Source of the DNA: an uncultured Paracoccaceae bacterium
GTDB taxonomy: Bacteria > Pseudomonadota > Alphaproteobacteria > Rhodobacterales > Rhodobacteraceae
Assembly (NCBI GenBank): GCA_947500055.1
Contig: CANMQO010000009.1
Coordinates: 124,001-188,000 of the forward strand
Length of the DNA stretch: 64,000 nt
Direction of reading: 5' to 3'
The notes beneath the pieces were generated by a model. It did no database searches. It saw only the letters and a list, made by a program, of their open reading frames with translations, and had not been told where the DNA came from. Positions 30,324 through 39,960 of the stretch are shown here, one piece after another (the stretch's first letter is position 1; every line of letters begins with the position of its first letter). The position numbers and the translations under genes are program-made.

Positions 30324-30633
30324 GTCTTGCGCTTAGCCGTCTATCGGAAGGACGACTTGAATAATACTTAGTATTTTGAAAGCTGCCATTGACGCAACTA
30401 TAGCGAAGGTCAGTTCTACCCCGCAAAGTCGCCGCTAAAGCAACTCCTGCTGATGCTCTAAAGTACGTAAGCGATATCTGACATTTCGGCCAGTATTGCG
30501 CGACCCCAAGGTGTCCGAGATATTGAAAATCAGATCCTTCGTGTCAAACATCTGTCGGGCCACGCCGTTTCAGCGCGACCCGCTGCGTGTCAAACCGTGT
30601 TGGATGATGCAGATCTGATTGATACGCCGCAAA

Positions 30634-31545
30634 TCACATCATCTGATAGCTATGCGGCACATAGTGGTAACCGCCCTCACCGCGCGGGGCGATATAGCCC
30701 ATGCCGGGGAAGGGCATGTGATAGCCGATCAGCGGGAACTTGTCGGCGGCGGCCATGTCCATCAGGCGCTTGCGGCTGGCCGCAGCAGCGGGTTTGTCCA
30801 TGTCAAACCGAACCTCCCAATCGGGATAGGCCACTGACCAGACATAGTGGTTGGCCAGATCAGCCATCAAAAACAGCTGTTTCCCACCGCTTTCCAGCAT
30901 GTACCCCATATGGCCGGGGGTATGGCCATAAGCCTCCACCGCTGTGATCCCTGACCGAACATCATCACCCGGCTGGATAAAGCTGAACTTCTCGGCCAGC
31001 GGGCGGACTTTCGCCTCAAACCCATCATTTTCGGCCTTGGCCCAGGCGTCATACTCGACCTGCCCTGTGACATAGGCCGCGTTGGTAAACGTCTCCGCCC
31101 CTGCATCATCGGCAAGCCCGCCGATATGATCGCCATGCATATGGGTGATGACGACATGGGTAACCTGGTCGGCGGTATAACCGGCAGCCTTCAGCGCCTT
31201 GGTGGTTCCGGCGGGGTTCAGGCCGGTATCAAACAGGATCACCTCAGCCCCCGTGTTCACGACCGTGGGAGTAAAGAAAAACTGGGCAGCATCGGTGGAC
31301 AGGAAGTTGGCGGCACTGACCTCTTCAAATTCGGCGGCCTCTACGTTCAGGCCAAAGATCTGGTGCGGGTTGTCCACGCTGCGGCTGCCCGCAAGCAGGG
31401 TCGTCACCTTGAAATCGCCGAGGGTGAAATCGCGGTGGGTGGGCATGGACGTGGTGGCATGACCATCGGCCAGCGTGACAGAAGGGGCGGCGGCCAATGG
31501 CAAGGCGGCACCGGACAGCAGGGTTTGGCGGCGTGTCAGCATCAT
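30634..31545 (-). CDS. MBL-fold metallo-hydrolase, predicted Tat substrate
   Basis: THMHGDHIGG metal-binding motif; N-terminal TRRQTLLSGAALPLAAAPSVTLADG. Confidence 0.92.
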   Translation of the reverse strand: MMLTRRQTLLSGAALPLAAAPSVTLADGHATTSMPTHRDFTLGDFKVTTLLAGSRSVDNPHQIFGLNVEAAEFEEVSAANFLSTDAAQFFFTPTVVNTGAEVILFDTGLNPAGTTKALKAAGYTADQVTHVVITHMHGDHIGGLADDAGAETFTNAAYVTGQVEYDAWAKAENDGFEAKVRPLAEKFSFIQPGDDVRSGITAVEAYGHTPGHMGYMLESGGKQLFLMADLANHYVWSVAYPDWEVRFDMDKPAAAASRKRLMDMAAADKFPLIGYHMPFPGMGYIAPRGEGGYHYVPHSYQMM

Positions 31546-31689
31546 CGGGGTGTCCTCATCTGTTGGGTTATGACCTCAAGCGTAGTGCGTCGCAGTGGCA
31601 AGACAATAAAAAGCTTCGTGATCCGGGTGGGTGCTGGGCCGCGGGAGCAGTGACACCGTGCGCCTCGTTCATCAGGCATCTGCGTGCGG

Positions 31690-31733
31690 TGGGGTCCGAC
31701 GTTTTGCCGACGTATCGCCGACGCATTGCCGAC
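31690..31733. repeat. Four tandem 11-bp units ending CCGAC upstream of gltX
   Basis: TGGGGTCCGAC/GTTTTGCCGAC/GTATCGCCGAC/GCATTGCCGAC. Confidence 0.6.
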
Positions 31734-31864
31734 CGCCGAATCCCGCCAATCCCCCGCGTTAACTGGTTGTTGCGACGATTCGCGGAAACAGGCGTGTTGC
31801 GCAGCCCGAAACTGGACATCCGACCCTTGCCATGGTCAAAGCCAGCGAAAGCAGGAGAACGTCC

Positions 31865-33184
31865 ATGACCACAACCAGATTCGCCCCATCCCCGACCGGC
31901 TGGCTGCATATCGGCAACCTGCGCGCCGCGCTGTTTAACTATGCCATCGCCCGGCAGGCGGGCGGGCAGTTTATCCTGCGGATCGATGACACCGATCAGG
32001 AACGGTCAAAAGATGAATATATCCAAGGAATCAAGGATGATCTGACCTGGCTGGGGATCAGCTGGGACCGGATGGAATATCAGTCCAGGCGGATGGATCG
32101 GTACGAGGCGGCTAAGCAGCGGCTGATCGATATGGGGCGGCTTTACGAATGTTTCGAAACCCCGACTGAACTGGACCTGAAGCGCAAGAAGCAGCTGAAT
32201 ATGGGCAAACCGCCGGTCTATGACCGGGCGGCGCTGGACCTGTCAGAGGCTGAGAAAGACGCGCTGCGGGCCGAGCGCGGATCGCATTGGCGGTTCAAGC
32301 TGGATCAGGAACGGATCGAATGGGCAGACGGGATCATCGGCGATATTTCCATCGATGCGGCATCCGTCAGTGATCCGGTTTTGTTCAAGAATGACGGGCA
32401 GATTCTTTATACCCTCGCCTCTGTCGTGGATGATACCGAGATGGGGATCACCGACGTCGTGCGCGGATCGGACCATGTGACCAACACGGCCACGCAAATC
32501 CAGATTATACAGGCGCTGGGCGGGGCCGTGCCCCGCTTTGCACATCATTCCCTGCTGACAGGCCCGCAGGGCGAGGCGCTGTCGAAACGGCTGGGCACTC
32601 TTGCCTTGAAAGACCTGCGTACAAACGGGATTGCCCCGCAGGCGATCCTGTCACTGATGGCCCGGTTGGGGTCGTCGGATCCGGTCGAATTGCGGTCGGA
32701 TATCCAAGAGGTTGTGGATGGGTTCGACATCTCCAAATTCGGCTCCGCGCCGACCAAATTTGATGCCGAAGACCTCAAACCCCTCACCGCGCGCCATCTG
32801 GGCACACTCAGCAGCGGCGACGTGGCCGATGTTTTAACATCGGCTGGCGTGCCCGCTGATCTGGCAGATGCATTCTGGCAGGTGGTGCGCGACAATATCA
32901 ATACGCTGGATGATGTGGCGGGCTGGTGGGCGCTGTTCCGGGACGGGGCGACCCCACTGATCGCGGATGAGGACAAGGATTTTGTCGCGCAAGCCTTCTC
33001 TCTGCTGGGTAACCCGCCCTATACGGCAGATACCTGGGGCAATTGGACCGCGACAGTGAAGGCGGAAACCGGGCGTAAGGGCAAGCAATTGTTCATGCCA
33101 CTGCGTAAGGCCGTGACCGGGCGCGAACGCGGTCCCGAAATGGCCGATGTCATGCCGCTTTTGCAGACCAAACCGCAGATCTGA
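31865..33184 (+). CDS. gltX: Glutamate--tRNA ligase
   Basis: RFAPSPTGWLHIGNLRAALFNY (HIGH-type motif) and LSKRLG (KMSKS-type). Confidence 0.95.
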   Translation: MTTTRFAPSPTGWLHIGNLRAALFNYAIARQAGGQFILRIDDTDQERSKDEYIQGIKDDLTWLGISWDRMEYQSRRMDRYEAAKQRLIDMGRLYECFETPTELDLKRKKQLNMGKPPVYDRAALDLSEAEKDALRAERGSHWRFKLDQERIEWADGIIGDISIDAASVSDPVLFKNDGQILYTLASVVDDTEMGITDVVRGSDHVTNTATQIQIIQALGGAVPRFAHHSLLTGPQGEALSKRLGTLALKDLRTNGIAPQAILSLMARLGSSDPVELRSDIQEVVDGFDISKFGSAPTKFDAEDLKPLTARHLGTLSSGDVADVLTSAGVPADLADAFWQVVRDNINTLDDVAGWWALFRDGATPLIADEDKDFVAQAFSLLGNPPYTADTWGNWTATVKAETGRKGKQLFMPLRKAVTGRERGPEMADVMPLLQTKPQI

Positions 33185-33251
33185 ACGCTTGGCCCGGCGG
33201 CCGAACGCGGCTAGGCTGATCCTCATGTAACGGTATGGGGCCTGTTTGAGC

Positions 33252-34646
33252 ATGGCGGACGCACAGGCGAAGTTTACCCAAGGCAACCTGTTCCGCCATA
33301 TCTCGATCATGTCCTTCACGGCCTCGGTTGGGCTGATCGCGATCTTTGTTGTCGATCTTGTCGACATGATTTTCATCTCCATGTTGGGCAAGGCGGAACT
33401 GGCGGCGGCGGTGGGTTATGCCGGGGCGATCCTGTTTTTCACCACATCTTTCGGGATTGGTATGGCGATTGCGGCAGGTGCGCTTGTGGCGCGTGCCTTG
33501 GGTGCGGGGAACGAGGATGAGGCGCGCAGGCGTGCGACCAATTCACTTATCTACGGCGTTGTTTTCGGGGCGATCTTTGCCGCCCTTGTCTGGCTGAACC
33601 TGCGGTTTTTTGTGACCCTTCTCGGCGCTTCGGATGAGACGCTGGATCTGGCCGTGCATTATCTGCAGATCATTGTGCCATCGCTGCCCTTCCTGATGGT
33701 GGGCATGATTGGCGGGGCGATCCTGCGGGCCCATGGCGATGCGCGCCGGGCGATGATGGCTACGATCTGGGGTGGGTTGGCCAATGCGGTGCTGGACCCG
33801 ATCCTGATTTTCGGGCTCGACCTTGAATTGACGGGCGCTGCGATGGCCAGCGTCTGTGCCCGGCTCACGATTGCAGGTGTGGCGCTGGTCCCCTTGATCC
33901 GCAATCATGGGGGCCTTGACCGCCCTTCGGTCCAAAGCCTGCACCTGGATTTGCGGCCCATTCTGGCCATCGCGGTGCCTGCAATCCTGACACAACTGGC
34001 CACGCCCATCGGGCAGGCCTATGTCACCCGCGCCATGGCCGCCTATGGGGAAGAGGCCGTTGCGGGCATGGCGATCGTGGGCCGCATCACCCCAGTGGGG
34101 TTCGGGATCATCTTCGCGCTGTCCGGGGCCATCGGGCCAATCATCGGGCAAAATGCCGGGGCCGGGCTGCATGCACGGGTCAGGGGCGCATTCCGCGATG
34201 GGATGATCTTTACGGCCATGGTTGTGGTTGTTGTCTCAGGCCTGCTTTTTCTGGCCCGCCCGCTGCTTGCATCAGTCTTTGAACTGGACGGGATTGCCCT
34301 GACGCTGGTCTTTCTTTTTGCAGGCCCGCTGTCGCTGATGTTCTTTTTCAACGGGGTGCTGTTTGTGTCCAATGCGGCGTTCAACAATCTGGGCCACCCG
34401 TTTTATTCCACAACCGTCAATTGGGGGCGGCATACGCTTGGCACGATCCCCTTTGTTATTGTCGGGGCCAATATGTTTGGCGCGCCGGGTGTCCTGATAG
34501 GCCAGTATCTGGGTGGCGCCGTGTTTGCGGCGATTGCCTATCTGTTGGCGCTGCGGGTGATCGGGGCGGGTGGCCAGCCGCCAAAAACGCGCGCGCCGTT
34601 CCAGCGGCAGGCGCGGTTGATGAGTCTATTTCATCACCGTCGCTAG
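33252..34646 (+). CDS. MATE family efflux transporter
   Basis: Multi-spanning MATE-like protein (two homologous halves, VDLVDMIFISMLGKAELAAAVGYAG). Confidence 0.92.
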   Translation: MADAQAKFTQGNLFRHISIMSFTASVGLIAIFVVDLVDMIFISMLGKAELAAAVGYAGAILFFTTSFGIGMAIAAGALVARALGAGNEDEARRRATNSLIYGVVFGAIFAALVWLNLRFFVTLLGASDETLDLAVHYLQIIVPSLPFLMVGMIGGAILRAHGDARRAMMATIWGGLANAVLDPILIFGLDLELTGAAMASVCARLTIAGVALVPLIRNHGGLDRPSVQSLHLDLRPILAIAVPAILTQLATPIGQAYVTRAMAAYGEEAVAGMAIVGRITPVGFGIIFALSGAIGPIIGQNAGAGLHARVRGAFRDGMIFTAMVVVVVSGLLFLARPLLASVFELDGIALTLVFLFAGPLSLMFFFNGVLFVSNAAFNNLGHPFYSTTVNWGRHTLGTIPFVIVGANMFGAPGVLIGQYLGGAVFAAIAYLLALRVIGAGGQPPKTRAPFQRQARLMSLFHHRR

Positions 34647-35168
34647 GCTGCGGTCGACCAGCAACTTTTCATCCGCCGATAGCGGCTGGTGCCTTGGATA
34701 GATCGGCTGCGCCCGGTCATCGCGTATGCCCACATCCCATCCGGCTGTCGTGGCAAAGAAGTCGCGCACGCCTTTGTGCCCATAGACCCGCAGGTAGCCC
34801 TGCACCACCACATCGAGATAGCTGAGCAGGATGGGATGCGCGCCATCGGCATTGTGTTCGGGCTTGACCTGATAGACCGCCGTTGGCGCCTTTGGACCGT
34901 TGTGATGCACCACCGGGGTCACGTCATGGCGCCGATATGCAGCCTCGCGCTGGTCAAGTGCGGCCCAATCGGCGCCGGGCACCCGTGCGACCAGCCCGTG
35001 CAACGTGCTGTCATTGGCCGGTTCAATCGACAGATATGCGGCATCGCGCAGATTTGTCGTGCGCCAGACCCGCTGCCAGCCGCGCAAGGCCGCAGGGCGC
35101 GGATCCGCGTAATCATGCGTGGCCAGATTGACCAGACTACCATAGCCAAAAAACGCAGGATCGTTCAT
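34626..35168 (-). CDS. Gamma-glutamylcyclotransferase-like protein
   Basis: FFGYGSLVNLATHDY...HGLVARVPGADWAALDQREAAYRRHDV. Confidence 0.85.
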   Translation of the reverse strand: MNDPAFFGYGSLVNLATHDYADPRPAALRGWQRVWRTTNLRDAAYLSIEPANDSTLHGLVARVPGADWAALDQREAAYRRHDVTPVVHHNGPKAPTAVYQVKPEHNADGAHPILLSYLDVVVQGYLRVYGHKGVRDFFATTAGWDVGIRDDRAQPIYPRHQPLSADEKLLVDRSLATVMK

Positions 35169-37681
35169 TCACGGGCTCTCAGCACTTGTGCCGGTTTCGC
35201 GGCAAGGGGACGCCAGGCAAAGGCGAGCCCCGCCAGCGTGGAGGCCATAACACCGCCCCCCACGATCAGCAACGCATTCGACCAGATCACGGTGTAGTCG
35301 GTTTCCATGATGAATATCGCCACGGCCCAGCCACCTAATATGCCCGCCGCCAAGGCGACAATCCCGGCCGCCAGACCCAACAGGGCCGACCGCAAGGCAA
35401 AGCTGGTCATGATCCGGCGGCGTGAGGCCCCGATGGTTTTCAGCACAGCCGCCTCGAATGTACGGGCCCGTTCACCCGCCGCTGCCGCCCCGATCAGCAC
35501 CAGAAACCCGGTGACCAGCGTGATCAGCGCGCCATAGCGCGTGGCCGCCGAAATGCCGCCCACCAGTTCGATCACCTGATCAATCGCGTCGCGGATCCTT
35601 ATCGCCGTGATGTTGGGATAGGCGGTGGCGAGATCGCGCAGGATCGCCGCCTCGGCCTCTTCCTCGGCATAGACGGTGGAAATCCAGCTATGGGGTGCGC
35701 CCGCCAGCGCGCTATCGTTCATGGCCAGTACAAAGCCGATCCCGGCATCTTCCCAGCTCACATTTCGAAAGCTGGTGATTTCGCCTGTGATATCGCGCCC
35801 CAGCACATTCACGGTCATGCTGTCACCGATCTGCAGGCCCATCTCGACCGCTTCTTCCTCGGCAAAGCTGATCTGCGGCGGGCCGATATAGTCTGCCTCC
35901 CACCATGTGCCTTGGGTGACTTCGGTGCCTTTGGGTTTCGCGCCTGCATAGGTGATCCCCCGATCCCCTTGCAGGACCCAGTGATCACCGCCCGTTTCGC
36001 TGGCAGGCCGTCCGTTGATCTGCGTGATGATCCCGCGCAGCATCGGCGCGGTATCAACCCGGCTGACCGCCGCGTCGCCATCCAGCCGCGCCTGAAACCC
36101 GTCGATCTGGTCGGGCTGGATATCGACAAAGAAGTAACTGGGCGCGACCTCTGGCAGCTCATTGCTGAAGGAATTGCGCAGGTTGCCATCAATCTGCCCA
36201 ACAGCGGCCAGCACGGCCAGCCCAAGGCCAAGCGAGAGGACAACCGATGTCGCCTCACCCCCTCGCGCGCCGATGGAGCCGAAGGCCAGCCGCAGGGCTG
36301 GCCGCCCCCGTGTCGGGCGGCGCAGGCGGCGTGCGATCCAGCGGATTACCCATGCGGCAAGGACCAGAATGAACAGCGATGCCGCGATACCGCCAGCGGT
36401 CCACAGCGTCAGGAACATAGTTCCGGAAAACCAAATTGCTGCCCCGATCAGTGCCGCCAGCAACAGGGCGATTGTGATCAGGTATTTGAATGCTGGTAGC
36501 CGCGCCGAGCTGGCGAATGCGTCGCGAAAGAGGGTCGCGGCGCGGATGTCTTCGGTTTTTGCCAGCGGCCAGAGGGTGAAGACAAGCGCCGCCAGCACCC
36601 CGTAAACCGCCGCCTCAACCAGCGGGCCGGGATAGATGGCGAAGGCCGCGGGGATCGGCAATCGCGCTTCGATCAATGGTGCAAAGAGAACCGGCAGGCC
36701 GCCCCCAAGGATCAACCCGATCACCACGCCCAGTAGCGTCAGCACGCCGACCTGAATAAAGTAGGTCTGGAAAATCGTGGAGCGCGTGGCCCCCAGTGTT
36801 TTCAGTGTCGCAATCACCCCGGTCTTGCCCGCCAGATAGGCGCGCACTGCGGCAGAGACACCAACGCCACCCACCGCCAAACCAGAAAGACCCACAAGGA
36901 TCAGGAAGGCCCCGATCCGGTCCACGAATTGCGCAACGCCGCCAGCACCCCGGCGGCTGTCACGCCAGCGCAAGCCGCTGTCGCGGAACTGCGCCTCTGC
37001 CTGATCCTCCAGCGCTTGCAGGTCGGCCCTGGTGGGCAGATCAAGCCGGTATTGGGTGGAAAAGAGCGTGCCTTCGGCGATCAAACCGGAATTGGTGAGA
37101 TCATCGGTCAGCACAATCGTGCGCGGCCCAAGGCCGAAGCCACCAGCGGCATTGTCCGGGTATCGGTCAAGAATGGCGCGTAGGGTGAAATCCTGTTCGC
37201 CCAGACGAAATGCGTCACCGGGCGTCAGACCTAAACGGTCGGCCAGCACCCGTTCCATGACCCCGCCGTAATCGGTAAGTGCGGCGTCAAGTGGGATATC
37301 CGGGTCAAGCTCTACCCGCCCGATGAGCGGGTAGGCGTCATCAACCGCCCTGATCTGGGTCAGCCCGCGTTCGGTGGTTCCATTCCGGTCCACCACCGCC
37401 ATTGATCGGAAATCGACGGTTTCAGATATCTGATCTGCGATGGTGTTGAGCCAAGCCAATTCGTCATCGCGGGCGAAACGATAGGTGAATTCAACCTCCG
37501 CATCGCCGCCGAGCAGCGCGGCCCCATCGCGCTTCAACCCTTCCTCAATCCCGGCCCGGACGGTACCGACAGCCGCAATCGCAGCGACGCCAAGTGCGAG
37601 ACAGGCCAGAAACACGCGAAAGCCGCGCAGACCGCCGCGCAATTCGCGGGCGGCAAAGCGGGATGCAACGGCAAGGCTCAT
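35165..37681 (-). CDS. ABC transporter permease, FtsX-type (YbbP-like)
   Basis: 838 aa with FtsX/MacB-like domains; adjacent to YbbA-type ATPase and TesA. Confidence 0.9.
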   Translation of the reverse strand: MSLAVASRFAARELRGGLRGFRVFLACLALGVAAIAAVGTVRAGIEEGLKRDGAALLGGDAEVEFTYRFARDDELAWLNTIADQISETVDFRSMAVVDRNGTTERGLTQIRAVDDAYPLIGRVELDPDIPLDAALTDYGGVMERVLADRLGLTPGDAFRLGEQDFTLRAILDRYPDNAAGGFGLGPRTIVLTDDLTNSGLIAEGTLFSTQYRLDLPTRADLQALEDQAEAQFRDSGLRWRDSRRGAGGVAQFVDRIGAFLILVGLSGLAVGGVGVSAAVRAYLAGKTGVIATLKTLGATRSTIFQTYFIQVGVLTLLGVVIGLILGGGLPVLFAPLIEARLPIPAAFAIYPGPLVEAAVYGVLAALVFTLWPLAKTEDIRAATLFRDAFASSARLPAFKYLITIALLLAALIGAAIWFSGTMFLTLWTAGGIAASLFILVLAAWVIRWIARRLRRPTRGRPALRLAFGSIGARGGEATSVVLSLGLGLAVLAAVGQIDGNLRNSFSNELPEVAPSYFFVDIQPDQIDGFQARLDGDAAVSRVDTAPMLRGIITQINGRPASETGGDHWVLQGDRGITYAGAKPKGTEVTQGTWWEADYIGPPQISFAEEEAVEMGLQIGDSMTVNVLGRDITGEITSFRNVSWEDAGIGFVLAMNDSALAGAPHSWISTVYAEEEAEAAILRDLATAYPNITAIRIRDAIDQVIELVGGISAATRYGALITLVTGFLVLIGAAAAGERARTFEAAVLKTIGASRRRIMTSFALRSALLGLAAGIVALAAGILGGWAVAIFIMETDYTVIWSNALLIVGGGVMASTLAGLAFAWRPLAAKPAQVLRARE

Positions 37682-38370
37682 TCAGCGGCCTTTGCCATGG
37701 CGTCATCAATCCGCCCGTCGCGCAGGCGCACAACGCGGTCGCAGCGGCTGGCCAATTCATTTGAATGGGTGACCATGATCAGGGTGGCCTCATGCCGGTC
37801 GCGCAGATCAAAGAGCAGATCGATAATCGCCTGCCCGTTGGTTTCGTCCAGATTGCCTGTCGGTTCATCCGCCAACAAAAGGCGGGGGCGGGGGGCAGAG
37901 GCACGGGCGAGTGCGACCCGCTGCTGTTCGCCGCCTGACATCTGGCTGGGGTAATGATCCATCCGGTCGGCCAGTCCAACGGCCCGTAACTCCGCCTCTG
38001 CCCGGTCAAACGCGTCCCGCGCACCGGCCAGTTCCAGCGGGGTTGCCACGTTTTCCAGCGCAGTCATGGTGGGGATCAGGTGGAAAGATTGGAAAACCAC
38101 CCCCATATTGTCCCTGCGAAAGAGCGCAAGCTGGTCTTCGTTCATTGCGGTCAGATCCTGCCCAAGGGCTGTGATCCGGCCCGATGTGGCCTGTTCCAGC
38201 CCGCCCATCAGCATAAGGAGCGATGATTTGCCCGATCCACTTGGCCCGACAAGGCCCAATGTCTCCCCGCCTGCTACACTCAGCGAGATGTCATGCAGGA
38301 TGTCCACCCGGCCTGCATTCCCGTCAAGCGACAGGTTGGCCTCTGAAATGGTCAGGACGGGGTCGGTCAT
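37678..38370 (-). CDS. ABC transporter ATP-binding protein (YbbA-like)
   Basis: Walker A GPSGSGKSSL, signature MSGGEQQRVALARA, Walker B LLLADEPTGNLD. Confidence 0.95.
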   Translation of the reverse strand: MTDPVLTISEANLSLDGNAGRVDILHDISLSVAGGETLGLVGPSGSGKSSLLMLMGGLEQATSGRITALGQDLTAMNEDQLALFRRDNMGVVFQSFHLIPTMTALENVATPLELAGARDAFDRAEAELRAVGLADRMDHYPSQMSGGEQQRVALARASAPRPRLLLADEPTGNLDETNGQAIIDLLFDLRDRHEATLIMVTHSNELASRCDRVVRLRDGRIDDAMAKAAE

Positions 38371-38410
38371 TGCGCGTGCCTCTAAACAGGTTGTTTCAGT
38401 TTCATATGGG

Positions 38411-39052
38411 GTGGCTCGCCCTATCAGCAAGCTCGTTGCAACGGTTTTGATAACAACTGGTGTGGCACAGGCCGAAACCGTGACCATTGCAGCCCTGGGT
38501 GACAGTCTGACCGCGGGGTACGGGTTGCCGCAAGAGGACGGGTTCGTGCCGCAGCTGGAGGAATGGCTGCGGGATCAGGGTGTTGACGTGGCCGTGATGA
38601 ATGCGGGGGTGTCCGGCGATACGACGGCAGGCGGGCTCAGCCGCGCGGCATGGACCCTGACGCCAGAAGTGGATGCGATGATCGTGACCCTTGGTGGCAA
38701 TGATTATCTGCGTGGGATCGACCCGGCGGTGAGCCGGACCAATCTGGATGGGATTCTGGCGGCGGGGCAGGAGGCTGGCGTTGAGATGTTACTGGTCGGA
38801 TTGTCCGTGGGCGGCAACTACGGTCTTGATTACAAAGCTGAATTTGAAGGGATGTATGCCGAACTTGCAACGCAGTATGACATTCCGCTTTATCCGGATT
38901 TTGCTGCCGGTTTGCGGGCTGTTTCTGGCATGGGGGAAGGCATGTCAGAATTCATGCAGGCCGACGGCATCCATCCCAATGCCGAAGGGGTTCGGGTGAT
39001 CGTGAGCGCAATCGGGCCAACGGTTCTTGATCTGTTGAAGGGTGTGGATTGA
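38411..39052 (+). CDS. tesA: Arylesterase / lysophospholipase L1-like SGNH hydrolase
   Basis: ALGDSLTAGYGLP, GVSGDTTAGGL, GGNDYLRG, DGIHPNAEG blocks; GTG start gives signal peptide. Confidence 0.92.
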   Translation: MARPISKLVATVLITTGVAQAETVTIAALGDSLTAGYGLPQEDGFVPQLEEWLRDQGVDVAVMNAGVSGDTTAGGLSRAAWTLTPEVDAMIVTLGGNDYLRGIDPAVSRTNLDGILAAGQEAGVEMLLVGLSVGGNYGLDYKAEFEGMYAELATQYDIPLYPDFAAGLRAVSGMGEGMSEFMQADGIHPNAEGVRVIVSAIGPTVLDLLKGVD

Positions 39053-39633
39053 TGCCCGGGCGGCTTTTTCTGACACAACAGGTGGCAGGGATTAGCGATC
39101 CGCCCCGCCGGAATATCGCGCCGGGGCAAGAGGTGGTTACCCTGACCCCGGAGGGCGCACAGCATATGCGTTGGGGGTTGATCCCGGTGGGCCGCGTCAA
39201 TGCGCGGGGGCGTCCGGTGATGGAAACGATTGTGAATGCCCGTTCTGAAACCGTGTTTGACAAATCAGCCTTTGCCGATGTGAAACGGGCGGTTGTGCCG
39301 GTTGATGGCTGGTATGAATGGACGGGCGAGAAGCTGCGCAAGCAACCCTGGCGGATCACGCGCAAGGATGGTGGGCTGCTTTATTTTGCGGCGATCTACG
39401 ACATCTGGAACGGGCCGGGCGGGGTGCAGGTGCATCAGGTGGCAACGATCACCTGTGAACCGTCAGCCGACGTGCGCGACATTCATCACCGGATGGGTGT
39501 GATCCTGGAAGAAAGCCAGTTGGACGGATGGTATCACAGCGATGAGGAGGCTGCCAAAGCGATGATGCAGCCTTATCCCGATGGCAGGCTGGCCGTTGAA
39601 AAAGCCGATGACGTGGACTGGAACGGTGCCTAA
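39052..39633 (+). CDS. SRAP (SOS response-associated peptidase, YedK/HMCES) family protein lacking Cys2
   Basis: MPGRLFLT, RRNIAPGQ, MRWGLIPVG, INARSET-like VNARSET, GWYEW, IHHRMGVIL; Pro at position 2. Confidence 0.9.
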   Translation: MPGRLFLTQQVAGISDPPRRNIAPGQEVVTLTPEGAQHMRWGLIPVGRVNARGRPVMETIVNARSETVFDKSAFADVKRAVVPVDGWYEWTGEKLRKQPWRITRKDGGLLYFAAIYDIWNGPGGVQVHQVATITCEPSADVRDIHHRMGVILEESQLDGWYHSDEEAAKAMMQPYPDGRLAVEKADDVDWNGA

Positions 39634-39671
39634 GGGTAGGGTGGAGGCTCCTACAACTGGAGGGAGCTACC

Positions 39672-39875
39672 ATGTCAGTCGCAAAAGTCACTGAAATCAT
39701 CGCCTCATCATCAAAATCATTCGACGATGCTGTCGAAAACGGGATCAAGAAGGCGTCCAAGACGCTGAAAGGGATCACCGGGGCCTGGGTGGCCGATCAG
39801 AAAGTCACCGTGAAAGACGGTAAGGTTGAAGAATACCGGGTCGCCATGAAGGTCACCTTTGTCTTGCAGGATTAA
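39672..39875 (+). CDS. Dodecin family flavoprotein
   Basis: 67 aa: VAKVTEIIASSSKSFDDAVENGIKKASKTLKGITGAWV. Confidence 0.93.
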   Translation: MSVAKVTEIIASSSKSFDDAVENGIKKASKTLKGITGAWVADQKVTVKDGKVEEYRVAMKVTFVLQD

Positions 39876-39960
39876 CTCTGTTGGCTTACCGCGGTCTAAG
39901 TGACGAACGCGGTAAGCCAGGACGTCCTGAACAGCATTATGCAAGAATAACGAGGCGAAC

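Noticed and set aside
35690-36499. 269-aa plus-strand ORF inside the ABC permease gene, and similar antisense ORFs (650-1195, 1891-2607, 6956-7636, 2632-3201, 44121-44738)
   Set aside because: High-GC antisense shadows of well-supported genes; translations are low-complexity and His/Arg/Pro-rich with no recognised family.
38066-38410. N-terminal extension of the tesA ORF (start 38066)
   Set aside because: It runs antisense through the ABC ATPase gene; GTG at 38411 gives a normal signal peptide and SGNH start.
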